Position numbers and translations under genes: made by a program. The notes beneath the pieces are model-generated. The model had not been told where the DNA came from, did not search any database, and was given only the letters and a program-made list of their open reading frames with translations. 64,000 nucleotides of DNA, from the NCBI GenBank assembly GCA_014651175.1, contig BMWJ01000001.1, positions 558,001 to 622,000 of the forward strand, written 5' to 3'. The stretch comes from Streptomyces clavifer (lineage in GTDB: Bacteria; Actinomycetota; Actinomycetes; Streptomycetales; Streptomycetaceae). Positions 43,219 through 51,955 of the stretch are shown here, piece after piece (within the stretch, counting starts at the first letter, position 1; every line of letters starts with the position of its first letter).

Positions 43219-43288
43219 GCGCTGGCCCGACCGCGCTGGCCCGACCGCGCGGACGTGACCGCGCGGACGTGACCGCGCGGACGTGACA
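43219..43288. repeat. Five-unit 14-bp tandem repeat
   Basis: Five consecutive 14-base units right after the LysR stop: two copies of GCGCTGGCCCGACC (43219, 43233) and three of GCGCGGACGTGACC (43247, 43261, 43275; last base of the final unit changed). Not coding; likely replication slippage. Confidence 0.8.
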
Positions 43289-43491
43289 GGACCGGACCTG
43301 GCGCGCGATCCGTCCGCCCTGCGCCTACCGGCCCTCCCACATCTCCGGGGCTCACCGGTGCCGGGGGCCGGGGAGCCCCGCGCCGAGCTCCTTCCGGCCT
43401 CCGCGAAGGCTCGCCGCCCTCGAATAGTTCCCGGTTCTGCCGACAGCGAGGGACCGTTTCCGGCGCAGGTCGGCACGGGCAGGATCAGCCC

Positions 43492-44496
43492 ATGAAGATC
43501 TTGATGCTGGGTGGCACCGAGTTCGTCGGACGGGCCGTCACCGAAGCGGCGCTCAGCCGGGGATCGCAGGTCACCGTGTTCCACCGGGGTCGTCACGCAC
43601 CTCCGCCGGGGGCGCGCGCCCTGATCGGTGACCGCACGACGGGCGCGGCGGGCCTCGCCGCCCTGACCGAGGGCACCTGGGACCTGGTCGTCGACACGTG
43701 GAGCGGCGCTCCCTCGGCCGTTCGGGACGCCGCCGGGCTGCTGGCGGGCCGGGCCGGCCATTTCACCTACGTCTCCAGCCGCTCCGTGTACGCGCACCCC
43801 GCTGCGCCGGGACTGACGGAGGAGGGACCACTCGTGGCCGGTGCCTCACCGGACGCGGGAGCAGGCGTCTCGTACGCCTTGGCCAAGCGGGGCGGAGAGC
43901 TCGCGGCGCTGGAGGCCTTCGGCGACCGTGCGCTGCTGGCCCGGGCCGGCCTGATCCTCGGTCCCGGCGAGAACGTGGGCCGCCTGCCGTGGTGGCTGAA
44001 CCGGACGGCCCGCGGCGGTCCGGTGATCGCGCCGGGACCGCGGGACTCGGGGCTCCAGTTCATCGACGCCCGGGACCTGGCGGACTGGCTGCTGGACGCC
44101 GCGGCGGAGGGGCTGGGCGGCGCGTACAACACGGTCAGCCCTCCCGGGCACGCCAGCATGGGGGAGCTGCTCGACGCCTGCGTCCAGGTCACCGGCTCCC
44201 GGGCGGAGCTCCGCTGGACTGATCCTGACGACCTGCTCGCAGCCGGTGTCGAGCCCTGGACCGATCTTCCGGTCTGGCTGCCGGCGGGCGAGCTCCGCGA
44301 CACCCTGTACCGGGGAGACACCCGGAAGGCGCATGCCGCGGGACTGCGGTGCAGACCCGTCGGTGAGACGGTCGCCGACACGTGGGCCTGGCTGTGCGAG
44401 AGGGGTGGCGTGGCGCCTCGGAGACCGGACCGGCCCGCGCTCGGCCTGGACACGCTGACCGAGGCGAAGCTCCTCGCGGCGGCCGCCAGCGCTTAG
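43492..44496 (+). CDS. NAD-dependent epimerase/dehydratase-family protein
   Basis: 334 residues, extended SDR fold. The N-terminal dinucleotide motif is LMLGGTEFVGRAV (GGTxFxG variant of the Rossmann glycine motif), then TYVSSRSVY and the catalytic-type Tyr-x3-Lys in SYALAKRGGE (about 124-133). The GGTEFVG form is typical of atypical SDRs related to RNA-binding CSP41-like reductases. Substrate unknown. It opens a three-gene plus-strand run with the DUF952 and NmrA-like genes. Confidence 0.85.
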   Translation: MKILMLGGTEFVGRAVTEAALSRGSQVTVFHRGRHAPPPGARALIGDRTTGAAGLAALTEGTWDLVVDTWSGAPSAVRDAAGLLAGRAGHFTYVSSRSVYAHPAAPGLTEEGPLVAGASPDAGAGVSYALAKRGGELAALEAFGDRALLARAGLILGPGENVGRLPWWLNRTARGGPVIAPGPRDSGLQFIDARDLADWLLDAAAEGLGGAYNTVSPPGHASMGELLDACVQVTGSRAELRWTDPDDLLAAGVEPWTDLPVWLPAGELRDTLYRGDTRKAHAAGLRCRPVGETVADTWAWLCERGGVAPRRPDRPALGLDTLTEAKLLAAAASA

Positions 44497-44505
44497 CGTG
44501 GCCCG

Positions 44506-44886
44506 ATGATCCGAGAACTGCTGCACCTCACCGAAGCGCCCCTGTGGGAGGCCGCCCGCGCGACCGGGACGTACGAGATGTCCACGCGTGGCCGCACCGT
44601 GCACGAGGAGGGGTTCATCCACTGCTCCCTGCCGCACCAACTGCCCGGCGTGGCCCGAGCCGTGTACGGGGACGACGAGGGCGGTCTGGTGGTGCTGGTC
44701 ATCGACTCCGATCGGCTCCGGGTCCCCGTACGGTACGAGGCACTGGCGCCCGGCGGCGAGGAGTTCCCTCACATCTACGGACCGCTGCCGGTGGATGCCG
44801 TGGTGGAGGTGCGCCCATGGACCTCCCCCGTCACCTCCACGACCGTGACAGGGACCACGACCCGAGAGGACGACGGGGCACTGTGA
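44506..44886 (+). CDS. DUF952 family protein
   Basis: 126 residues, cytosolic. Hallmarks of DUF952 are LLHLTEAPLWEAA at the start, GFIHCSLPHQL (about 38-48), VLVIDSDRL and FPHIYGPLPVDAV (about 86-98). The conserved His residues suggest an ADP-ribosyl- or phosphotransferase-like pocket, but no activity is established. It lies 9 bases after the SDR gene, and its stop overlaps the next start (GTGA). Confidence 0.85.
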   Translation: MIRELLHLTEAPLWEAARATGTYEMSTRGRTVHEEGFIHCSLPHQLPGVARAVYGDDEGGLVVLVIDSDRLRVPVRYEALAPGGEEFPHIYGPLPVDAVVEVRPWTSPVTSTTVTGTTTREDDGAL

Positions 44887-45764
44887 ACGGCCCACTCATC
44901 GCGGTGACCGGAGCTGCCGGCGCGGTCGGCGGCCGGGTGGCCGCGAGGCTCGCCCGGGTCGGCGTCCCCGTGCGGCTCCTCGGCCGAGACCCCTCCCGGC
45001 TGCCCACGCTGCCCGGCGCGGTATCCGCACCGCCTGCCCCGTACGGCGACGGGGAGGCGATGCGGCGAGCCCTGGACGGCGCGCACACCCTGTTCCTCGT
45101 CTCCGCGCACGAGAGCCCCGACCGGGTGCGCGAGCACATCACGGCGGTGGACGCGGCCGTCGCCGCGGGTGTCGAGCGGATCGTGTACGTGTCCTTCCTC
45201 GGCGCCGCCCCGGACGCCACGTTCACCTTCGCCCGAGACCACTGGCACACCGAGGCACACCTACGGACGGTGGACGTGCGCCACACCTTTCTGCGTGACG
45301 GCTGGTACCTGGCAGGGCTCCCGGCTATGACGGGTGCCGACGGCGCCCTGCGTGGTCCGGGCGGCGACGGCCGGATCTCGGCCGTCGCGCACGAGGACAT
45401 CGCCGACGCGGCGTCAGCCGTCCTCCTGGACGAAGGAACCGGCCACGACGGTGCGACGTACGACCTCACCGGGCCCGAAGCGTTCACCCTCGCGGAGGCG
45501 GCCGAGGAGCTGAGCCGCCGCACCGGCCGCACCATCCGCTACGTCCCCGAGACCAGGGAGGAGGCCTACGCCTCCCGCGCCCACTACGGCGCCCAGGACT
45601 GGGAAGTGGCCGGCTGGGTAACGTCGTACGAGGCCATCGCGGCGGGTGAGCTGGCCGTGGTCTCGGACGCCGTACCCGCTCTCACGGGTCATCCGGCCAA
45701 GAGCCTGGCCACCTACCTGCGGGAGAACCCGGACAGCTACCGCCACCTTCTCCCGGGACCCTGA
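44883..45764 (+). CDS. NmrA/SDR-family NAD(P)-binding protein
   Basis: 293 residues from GTG 44883, coupled to the DUF952 gene. N-terminal Rossmann motif VTGAAGAVGGRVAARL (TGxxGxxG) and LGRDPSRL at the end of beta-2. Atypical SDR of the NmrA/QOR2 type that often senses or reduces quinones; no Tyr-x3-Lys catalytic pair is obvious. Ends YLRENPDSYRHLL, a common C-terminus of this family. No regulator is adjacent. Confidence 0.85.
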   Translation: MNGPLIAVTGAAGAVGGRVAARLARVGVPVRLLGRDPSRLPTLPGAVSAPPAPYGDGEAMRRALDGAHTLFLVSAHESPDRVREHITAVDAAVAAGVERIVYVSFLGAAPDATFTFARDHWHTEAHLRTVDVRHTFLRDGWYLAGLPAMTGADGALRGPGGDGRISAVAHEDIADAASAVLLDEGTGHDGATYDLTGPEAFTLAEAAEELSRRTGRTIRYVPETREEAYASRAHYGAQDWEVAGWVTSYEAIAAGELAVVSDAVPALTGHPAKSLATYLRENPDSYRHLLPGP

Positions 45765-46228
45765 TCGGGCCGGGCCCGTGGCCTGCGTTACCGGGCGGGG
45801 CCCGCTGGTACCAGACGTCGAGGCGGGCCCCGCGACCCGGCAGGCGCTGGTCGGCCGACGGGCCGGCTGTCCGAACCCTGGGCCACGTGGCGGCCGTGGC
45901 GCACTTCGCAGGGGCGGCAGGAGCGTCGCTCGGGGCCCGGGCGTGGGGCGACGTGGTTACCGAGCAGCGTGCGGCCGGGGACGGCGCCCACCCGGTGACG
46001 CCGACCGGCCTGGACGCCCGGAAGGCTTTGCCAGCCGGGCAGATCCTCACCGTGGACGCGGTCCGGAGCCGGGATCTCGGCACGACGGCCTGAAACAGGT
46101 CGTGGCTTCCGGGCGGGAGCGTGGCCGTGCTGTAGGGCCGGCGCGGCGTGGAAGAGCGGAAAAGCAGACCGCACCCGGTCCGTCGGTGACGCCGTGGCCG
46201 GCGGCCTCCGGACCGGGTGCGGACAGTC
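45765..46228. other. Gene-free stretch downstream of the SDR genes
   Basis: About 460 bases. Short open frames (for example at 45887) lack start signals and family resemblance. The sequence is GC-rich with repeated GGGCC/GGCCC runs near 45765-45835 that may fold as a terminator for the SDR operon. I see nothing else. Confidence 0.45.
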
Positions 46229-46266
46229 GGGCCGTCCGACCCGTGAAAGCTCGGGTCGGACAGCCC
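46229..46266 (-). terminator. Terminator of sodN
   Basis: GTCCGACCCG (46234-46243) pairs with CGGGTCGGAC (46252-46261), extended by GGGC/GCCC after one mismatch; 10 bases past the sodN stop. Confidence 0.75.
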
Positions 46267-46275
46267 GGACAGGCG

Positions 46276-46671
46276 TCAGGCCTTCTTGGTCTCCCAGAAG
46301 ATCTTGTCGATCTGGGCGATCAGGTCGAGAGCCTTCTGGCCCGTCGCCGGGTCGTTCGAGCCCTTGGCCGCGGAGAGCGCCTTCAGGGTGTCGTTGACCA
46401 GCTGGTGCAGCTCCGGGTACTTCTCGAAGTGCGGGGGCTTGAAGTAGTCGCTCCAGAGCACCGAGACGTGGTGCTTCGCGAGCTCGGCGCGCTGTTCCTT
46501 GATCAGAACGGCGCGCGTGCGGAAGTCCGCGTCCTCGTTGGCCTGGTACTTCTCCTGGACGGCCTTGACGGACTCCGCCTCGATGCGGGCCTGGGCCGGG
46601 TCGTACACGCCGCAGGGCAGGTCGCAGTGGGCGCTGACCTTCACCTTGGGGGCAAACAGGCGGGAAAGCAT
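46276..46671 (-). CDS. sodN: Nickel superoxide dismutase
   Basis: 131 residues. A 14-residue propeptide (MLSRLFAPKVKVSA) precedes the nickel hook HCDLPCGVY, in which His1, Cys2 and Cys6 of the mature protein ligate Ni. The rest is the four-helix-bundle NiSOD body (FRTRAVLIKEQRAELAKHHV; KIFWETKKA at the end). The hexameric cytosolic enzyme removes superoxide. The propeptide must be cut by SodX, encoded divergently. AGGAAGGA precedes the ATG. Confidence 0.97.
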   Translation of the reverse strand: MLSRLFAPKVKVSAHCDLPCGVYDPAQARIEAESVKAVQEKYQANEDADFRTRAVLIKEQRAELAKHHVSVLWSDYFKPPHFEKYPELHQLVNDTLKALSAAKGSNDPATGQKALDLIAQIDKIFWETKKA

Positions 46672-46721
46672 GGAGCTGTCCTTCCTCGTGATCGTCTTCT
46701 CAGGTGGGACATTACTCCGTG

Positions 46722-46746
46722 GGGGGCCGCTTTCAGCGGCTGCCCC
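46722..46746. repeat. Hairpin in the sodN-sodX intergenic region
   Basis: GGGG-GCCGC (46722-46730), loop TTTCA, GCGGC-TG-CCCC (46736-46746): a 9-bp stem with a 2-base bulge in the divergent region, possibly an operator or leader element. Confidence 0.4.
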
Positions 46747-46849
46747 ATGGGCTTAGGACAAAAGTCCGGGGTGAGGATGGGCCGACGGCCGAATGCGCGG
46801 AGCGGCGCACACGGCGGTGTACTGGAGGATGGACCGGGAGGTGCCACGG

Positions 46850-47284
46850 ATGCCGGAGGCGACGCAGGGCCCGGGGAGCGGGCGGGCGCGAGGAGCGTTC
46901 CAGGTGGTGGAGGTGACGGGCCCATCGATGGTGCCCACGCTCTACCACGGGGACTGGTTGCTCGTGCAGCACGGGGCGCCGGTGCGCCCGGGGGACGTGG
47001 TGATCCTCCGCCACCCCTTCCAGCAGGACCTGCTGGTCGTGAAGCGGGCCGCCGAGCGGCGCGGCAGTGGCTGGTGGGTGCTCGGCGACAACTCGTTCGC
47101 GGGCGGGGACAGCACGGACTACGGGGCCGTCCCCGAGGAGCTCGTGCTGGCCCGGGTGCGGGTCCGCTACCGGCCGCTGAACAAGGATCAGCGGTCAGTG
47201 CTCGGCGTGCTGGGCTGGGTGGTGTCCGCGCTGCGCCCCGTGTCCTCGGTCCGCAGCGTCTCCTGGCGCTTGCGGGCCCGGTAG
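46850..47284 (+). CDS. sodX: SodX, nickel superoxide dismutase maturation protease
   Basis: 144 residues from ATG 46850 with GGGAGG about 9 bases upstream. Peptidase S24/S26-like: the catalytic Ser is in VTGPSMVPTLYHGDW and the Lys in VVKRAAERR, with GDNSFAGGDSTDYG as the conserved third box. No membrane helix, unlike ordinary signal peptidases. It processes the NiSOD propeptide in the cytosol. Divergent from sodN. Its last 97 bases overlap the 3' end of the opposite-strand CGNR gene. Confidence 0.93.
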   Translation: MPEATQGPGSGRARGAFQVVEVTGPSMVPTLYHGDWLLVQHGAPVRPGDVVILRHPFQQDLLVVKRAAERRGSGWWVLGDNSFAGGDSTDYGAVPEELVLARVRVRYRPLNKDQRSVLGVLGWVVSALRPVSSVRSVSWRLRAR

Positions 47285-47817
47285 GCCGCCACGTTGGCCC
47301 GGGTCGCGCAACGGTCCGAGCAGTAGCGCCGCGAGCGGTTGGTGGAGGTGTCGAGGTAGGCGTTGCGGCACGGTGCCGCCTCGCACAGGCCCAGCCGGTC
47401 CACGCCGTGCGAGGTGAGGTGGAAGGCGAGGCCCATGGCCGCGATGGCGGCGAATCCCGCCGTCGCGTTCGACGGATGGTCGGCGAGGTGCATGTGCCAG
47501 TCCGGTTTGCCGTCCGCGTCGCGGGTGTCGTGCCCGGACACCTGGGGACTCACCGGGAACTCCAGCAGCAGTGAGTTGAGCAGGTCCACCGCCAGGGTCT
47601 CGTCACCGCTGTCGGCCGCCTGGAAGACCGCCCGGAGCCGGGCCCGCACGGAGCGGAAGCGGGTCACGTCGGCGTCGGTCGCGCGGCGGGCGGCCTGGGC
47701 GTTGGCGCCGAAGAGGTCGCGCACGGACTCGACCGTGGTGAGGGAGTCCTTGTTGCGGGCCGGCTCCTCGGTGTTGACCAGACGAACGGCGTAGTCCGAG
47801 TAATAGGCCAGTTCCAC
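47188..47817 (-). CDS. CGNR zinc-finger (ABATE domain) protein
   Basis: 209 residues. N-terminal ABATE-type domain (about 1-130), then the CGNR-like zinc finger with Cys residues in LCEAAPCRNAYLD and RRYCSDRCATRANVAAYRARK (about 143-184), a putative DNA-binding element. The C-terminal 25 residues are polar and are the part overlapping sodX. Probably a transcription regulator, perhaps of the divergent methyltransferase gene or of itself. ATG 47817. Confidence 0.85.
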   Translation of the reverse strand: MELAYYSDYAVRLVNTEEPARNKDSLTTVESVRDLFGANAQAARRATDADVTRFRSVRARLRAVFQAADSGDETLAVDLLNSLLLEFPVSPQVSGHDTRDADGKPDWHMHLADHPSNATAGFAAIAAMGLAFHLTSHGVDRLGLCEAAPCRNAYLDTSTNRSRRYCSDRCATRANVAAYRARKRQETLRTEDTGRSADTTQPSTPSTDR

Positions 47818-47861
47818 TTGTAGTCCTTACGGCGTCGGTCTATGGTCGTCGTGCGGCCAGT

Positions 47862-47892
47862 GTAATAGGTGGTCGCCATCAACAGGTATTAC
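47862..47892. promoter_or_regulatory. Inverted repeat in the CGNR/methyltransferase divergent region
   Basis: GTAATA (47862-47867) and TATTAC (47887-47892) in an otherwise GC-rich 87-base intergenic region; candidate operator. Confidence 0.4.
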
Positions 47893-47904
47893 TTGGAGGT
47901 TCGG

Positions 47905-48666
47905 GTGACGGAGACGGCGACGGGCACCGACTGGCAGTCCTGGCAGCAGAGCTGGGACCGTCAGCAGGAGTGGTACATGCCGGACCGCGAGGAGCGGTTC
48001 CGGGTGATGCTGGACATGGTCGAGGCCGTCGTGGGGCCCGAGCCGAGGGTGCTCGACCTGGCATGCGGTACGGGCAGTATCACGGACAGGCTCCTCACGC
48101 GGTTCCCGAGGGCGAGCAGCACCGGGGTCGACCTCGACCCCGCCCTCCTCGCCATCGCCCGCGGCACCTTCGACGGTGACGACCGGGTCGCGTTCGTCAC
48201 CGCAGACCTGAAGGACCCCGCCTGGCCCGGGAAGCTCCCGCACACCTCGTACGACGCCGTCCTGACCGCCACGGCCCTGCACTGGCTGCACAGCGAACCG
48301 CTCGCCGCGCTCTACGGTCAACTCGGACAGCTGGTCCGGGAAGGCGGTGTGTTCATGAACGCCGATCACATGATCGATACCGACACCCCCCGCATCAACG
48401 CCGCCGAACGCGCCCAGCGGCACGCCGCCATGGACCGTGCCAGGGCCGACGGAGCGCTCGACTGGGCGCAGTGGTGGGCCCTCGCCGCCAAGGACCCGGT
48501 CCTCGCGGCACCGACCGCCGAGCGCTTCAGGATCTACGGCGAGCACGCGGACGGCGACATGCCCTCCCCGCGGTGGCACGCCCGCACCCTCCGCGAGGCG
48601 GGCTTCGGGGAGGCGCGCACGGTCTGGGCCTCGCCGTCGGACAGCCTGGTGCTCGCGGTGAAGTAG
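47905..48666 (+). CDS. SAM-dependent class I methyltransferase
   Basis: 253 residues from GTG 47905 with GGAGG 7 bases upstream; a longer frame starts at 47869. Motif I is VLDLACGTGSITDRLL (about 49-64) and the acidic residue after beta-2 is in TGVDLDPALL. VLTATALHWL (about 120-129) is motif IV of the ubiquinone/menaquinone-type small-molecule methyltransferases. WQQSWDRQQEWYMPDREER is a characteristic N-terminal helix. Substrate unknown. Divergent from the CGNR gene. Confidence 0.87.
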   Translation: MTETATGTDWQSWQQSWDRQQEWYMPDREERFRVMLDMVEAVVGPEPRVLDLACGTGSITDRLLTRFPRASSTGVDLDPALLAIARGTFDGDDRVAFVTADLKDPAWPGKLPHTSYDAVLTATALHWLHSEPLAALYGQLGQLVREGGVFMNADHMIDTDTPRINAAERAQRHAAMDRARADGALDWAQWWALAAKDPVLAAPTAERFRIYGEHADGDMPSPRWHARTLREAGFGEARTVWASPSDSLVLAVK

Positions 48667-48685
48667 ACGGGCGCCGCGCTGTGGT

Positions 48686-48726
48686 GGGAGACGGTGGTAC
48701 GGACTCGCTCCGTACCGCTGTCTCCC
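48686..48726 (+). terminator. Terminator of the methyltransferase gene
   Basis: 18-bp stem with two G-U pairs (48686-48703 with 48709-48726; core GGTACGGA / TCCGTACC), 20 bases past the stop. Confidence 0.8.
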
Positions 48727-49194
48727 TTCCGCCGTCGCCGGCCGTACGCACCTCGCCGGGTCCGGCGATCGGAGGAGGGCGGCCGCTCGGAGGAGGGAGG
48801 CGTCCCGCGCCCGCGGGTCGGCGGGAGGGTGCTGCTCAGGCGGTGGTGTCCTGCCCTTTCGCGTCCTCGGCCGCCGGTTTCCCACCCGTGGGAAACAGTG
48901 CGGGAGGAGTGATGTTCTCCGGACAGAACGTGCGCCACGATGTCCCTCTGCGGAACGCGTCCGGCCCCGGAGGCAGGGTGGATTCCCCCGAGGGCGGAAG
49001 ATCATGTGGCGCGACTGAGGAGCCTGCGGCTCTCAGGGATCAGTACTCACCGAGACTCCAGGCCGGTGCGAAACGCAATCACGGCGTCGGTGACAGTGGC
49101 GGCCTCAGCGGCTGCGATCCTTCCTCGGCGGGCCGGCCCATGCAGCGACGCACACGTTCCGGCCGGCCTCGGGCCGGTGATCGGAGATCTGCGG
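48727..49194. other. Gene-free stretch with a tight palindrome
   Basis: About 470 bases without a convincing gene. It holds a palindrome GTTTCCCAC-CC-GTGGGAAAC (48877-48896) and a repeated TCGGAGGAGGG (about 48769 and 48787). An ATG at 48912 has a good GGGAGGAG site, but its frame runs through the following terminator and antisense into gluA, so I do not call it. Confidence 0.45.
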
Positions 49195-49227
49195 ACGCGC
49201 CCCGGGCCGATTCGGCCCGGGGCGCGT
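49195..49227 (-). terminator. Terminator of the amino-acid ABC operon
   Basis: 16-bp complementary arms ACGCGCCCCGGGCCGA (49195-49210) and 49212-49227, closing in practice on a TTC-type loop; 11 bases past the ATPase stop. Confidence 0.82.
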
Positions 49228-49238
49228 TTCGCTTCCGC

Positions 49239-50000
49239 TCACAGCACCTTGGACAGGAACGACTTCGTCCGGTCGTGCTGCGGGTTCGTCAGTACGTCGC
49301 GCGGATGACCCGACTCGACCACGACACCGTCGTCCATGAAGACCAGGGCGTCGCCGACCTCGCGGGCGAAGCCCATCTCGTGCGTGACGACGATCATCGT
49401 CATACCGTCCTCCGCCAGCCCCCGCATGACGTCCAGGACGTCGCCGACCAGCTCCGGGTCGAGCGCCGAGGTGGGCTCGTCGAAGAGCATCAGCTTCGGC
49501 TCCATGGCCAGGGCACGGGCGATGGCCACCCGCTGCTGCTGTCCGCCGGAGAGCTGGGAGGGGTAGTTCCTCGCCTTGTCGGACAGGCCGACCCGGTCCA
49601 GGAGCTGTTCGGCGCGTGCCCGGGCGACGGCCCTGGCCTCACCCTTGACCTGGATGGGGGCCTCCATGACGTTCTCGAGAGCCGTCATGTGCGGGAACAG
49701 GTTGAAGCGCTGGAAGACCATGCCGATGTCCCGGCGCTGCAGGGCGACTTCGCTGTCCTTGAGCTCGAAGAGCCGGTCGCCCTTCTGGCGGTAGCCGACC
49801 AGGTCGCCGTCGACGTACAGCCGCCCGGCGTTGATCTGCTCCAGGTGGTTGATGCACCGCAGGAACGTCGACTTGCCGGAACCGGACGGGCCGATCAGGC
49901 AGAAGACCTCACGCGGGGCGACCTCCAGGTCTATGCCCTTGAGGATGTGTGCGGCGCCGAAGGACTTGTGTACGCCCTCGGCCTTCACCATGGCGGTCAT
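49239..50000 (-). CDS. Polar amino-acid ABC transporter ATPase (GlnQ/GluA-like)
   Basis: 253 residues from ATG 50000. Complete ATPase: Walker [14 protein letters not shown] (about 40-52), Q-loop FQRFNLFPH, signature [15 protein letters not shown], Walker [14 protein letters not shown] and switch His in VTHEMGFA. These are closest to the PAAT (polar amino acid) class. It overlaps the permease gene by ATGA. The operon order is binding protein, permease, ATPase. Confidence 0.92.
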   Translation of the reverse strand: MTAMVKAEGVHKSFGAAHILKGIDLEVAPREVFCLIGPSGSGKSTFLRCINHLEQINAGRLYVDGDLVGYRQKGDRLFELKDSEVALQRRDIGMVFQRFNLFPHMTALENVMEAPIQVKGEARAVARARAEQLLDRVGLSDKARNYPSQLSGGQQQRVAIARALAMEPKLMLFDEPTSALDPELVGDVLDVMRGLAEDGMTMIVVTHEMGFAREVGDALVFMDDGVVVESGHPRDVLTNPQHDRTKSFLSKVL

Positions 50001-50965
50001 GCGGAGACACCCCCCGAGGGACGGTTGCTGAAGGCGGCGAGGTTGACCTTGACCCGCTGCCAGGGGGTGAGCGGAAGGCTGCGCAGGCTGCCCCTGGCGT
50101 AACGGCGCTCCAGGTAGTACTGGCCCACGCTGAACACACTGGTCATCACGATGTACCAGATGGAGGCGACGAAGAGCATCTCCATCACCGCGTACGAGGT
50201 GGAGCCGATCTGCGAGGTGGAGCGCAGCAGTTCGTTGTAGGTGACCGCGTACACCAGCGACGAGGTCTTGAGCATGTTGATGAACTCGTTGCCGGTCGGC
50301 GGGATGATCACCCGCAGCGCCTGCGGAAGCACCACACGGCGCATGGTCTTCGCCTGGGTCATGCCCAGTGCGTGCGAGGCCTCGGTCTGGCCCTCGTCCA
50401 CCGACTGGATGCCCGCGCGGACGATCTCCGCCATGTACGCGGCCTCGTTCAGTGCGAGCCCCAGCAGGGCGCACATGAACGGGGTCATCACGTCCGTCAT
50501 CTCGTCCTTGTAGATGAACGGGATGTTGAGGACCGGGAAGATCAGCGCCAGGTTGAACCAGAGCAGCAGCTGCACATAGACCGGAGTGCCGCGGAAGAAC
50601 CAGATGTAGAGCCACGCGACCCAGCTGGTCACCGGGTTCTTCGAGAGGCGCATGACGGCGAGGATCACGCCGAGCGCCACACCGAGGATCATCGCCAGCA
50701 CGCTGATCAGCAGCGTGCGGCCGGCTCCCGCCAGGACGGTGTCGTCGAACACCTTGTCCTGGACCGCCTGCCACTGGATGTTGCCCTGCGAGAAGGCATA
50801 CACGAGGGCGGCGAGCAGACCCACCACGACCACGCCGCTGATCCAGCGGCCGTAGTGGCGTACGGGAATGGCCTTGATGGTCTCCGGTGCGACGGTGGTG
50901 GCCGTGGAGACGGGTGCGGCGGCGGCCGATGGGCCGCCGGGCACCTTGTCGAACTTGTCAGTCAC
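49997..50965 (-). CDS. Polar amino-acid ABC permease
   Basis: 322 residues from GTG 50965. A polar Ala/Pro/Thr leader (about 1-38) is followed by a first helix ([18 protein letters not shown]), an extracellular segment, and a HisMQ-type permease domain. EAA loop: [22 protein letters not shown] (about 197-218). Some ABC families have two permease genes; here a single one is present and may homodimerise. Overlaps the ATPase by four bases. Confidence 0.92.
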   Translation of the reverse strand: MTDKFDKVPGGPSAAAAPVSTATTVAPETIKAIPVRHYGRWISGVVVVGLLAALVYAFSQGNIQWQAVQDKVFDDTVLAGAGRTLLISVLAMILGVALGVILAVMRLSKNPVTSWVAWLYIWFFRGTPVYVQLLLWFNLALIFPVLNIPFIYKDEMTDVMTPFMCALLGLALNEAAYMAEIVRAGIQSVDEGQTEASHALGMTQAKTMRRVVLPQALRVIIPPTGNEFINMLKTSSLVYAVTYNELLRSTSQIGSTSYAVMEMLFVASIWYIVMTSVFSVGQYYLERRYARGSLRSLPLTPWQRVKVNLAAFSNRPSGGVSA

Positions 50966-50992
50966 GGTGACTGCCCTTCGGTGGTGCGCCGG

Positions 50993-51955
50993 TCACTTGC
51001 CGCCGTTGACGGCGGCCTTGTCGATCGCTCCGGTGCCGGCGCCCCACTTGTCGAGCACCTTCTGGTAGGAACCGTCGGCGATGATCGCGTCGACGGCCTC
51101 CTTGAGGACGTCACGCAGCTCGGTGTTGTCCTTGTTCACGGCGATACCGAACGGTCCGGCGTCGACCTGCTCGCCGACGACCTCGAAGTCGTTGCCTCCG
51201 CCGGCCTTGCGGGCCAGGTCGACCGCGACCGGGTAGTCGTTGACACCGGCTACGGCGCCGCCCGACTTCACGCGGGTCTGGGCCTCCGTGTCGTTCTCGA
51301 AGGACTCGATCTTGACGGCCTTCTCGCCGCCGTCCGTGCAGGCCGCGGACTGCTTCTTCAGGGCCTCTTCGTACGTGGTGCCGCGCTGGACCGCCGCCAC
51401 CTTGCCGCACAGGTCCTCGATGGACTTGATGCCCTCGGGGTTGCCCTTCTTGGTGTACACGGCGGTGCCGGCCAGGAAGTAGTCGACGAAGTCGACACCC
51501 TTGCCGAGCTTCTTGCCCTTGTCGTCCAGGCCTTCCTGACGCTGCTTGTTGTCCGTGATGGACGACATGGCGATGTCGTGGCGGCCGGTGTTCAGGGCGG
51601 TGATCAGGCCGTCGAACGAACCGGAGGTGAACTCGAACTTCACACCCAGCTGCTTGCCGAGGGCCGCGGCGATGTCGGGGTCGACACCGACGATCTTGCC
51701 GTTCTCGACGGACTCCATCGGTGCGTACTCGGCGTTCGTCCCGACCTTGATGACGCCGGACTTCTGGTACTTCGCCGGGAGCTTGTCGAAGAGCGGGGCG
51801 TCGCTCTTGGACGCGGTGCTGTCACCGGTCTTCGTCGCCCCGCTGTCGGTCTGGTCGCCGCACGCGGTCAGCAGCAGGGTGCCCGCGACCGCGACTGCGC
51901 AGACCGCGGCAATCCGGGACTTCGCGGTCTTACGACAGATCGTGCTTGCGGTCAT
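50993..51955 (-). CDS. Amino-acid-binding lipoprotein (family 3 SBP)
   Basis: 320 residues from ATG 51955; GGAGG 9 bases upstream. Lipoprotein signal with lipobox LLTAC (Cys near 32). The mature protein is a family 3 solute-binding protein: VIKVGTNAEYAPMES, IVGVDPDIAAALGKQLG, FDGLITALNTGRHDIAMSSIT, VQRGTTYEEALK. Binds a polar amino acid such as glutamate or glutamine; specificity not resolved. First gene of the operon, 27 bases ahead of the permease. Confidence 0.9.
   Translation of the reverse strand: MTASTICRKTAKSRIAAVCAVAVAGTLLLTACGDQTDSGATKTGDSTASKSDAPLFDKLPAKYQKSGVIKVGTNAEYAPMESVENGKIVGVDPDIAAALGKQLGVKFEFTSGSFDGLITALNTGRHDIAMSSITDNKQRQEGLDDKGKKLGKGVDFVDYFLAGTAVYTKKGNPEGIKSIEDLCGKVAAVQRGTTYEEALKKQSAACTDGGEKAVKIESFENDTEAQTRVKSGGAVAGVNDYPVAVDLARKAGGGNDFEVVGEQVDAGPFGIAVNKDNTELRDVLKEAVDAIIADGSYQKVLDKWGAGTGAIDKAAVNGGK

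Noticed and set aside
43219-43288. Possible CRISPR array
   Set aside because: Units are 14 bases, directly abutting, with no spacers and no cas genes.
45887-46093. 68-codon plus-strand frame after the SDR genes
   Set aside because: No ribosome-binding site, no recognisable composition, and unclear conservation; left as intergenic.
48912-50102. Frame starting MFSGQNVRHD with a good GGGAGGAG site
   Set aside because: It continues through the ABC-operon terminator and antisense through the ATPase gene; no family resemblance.
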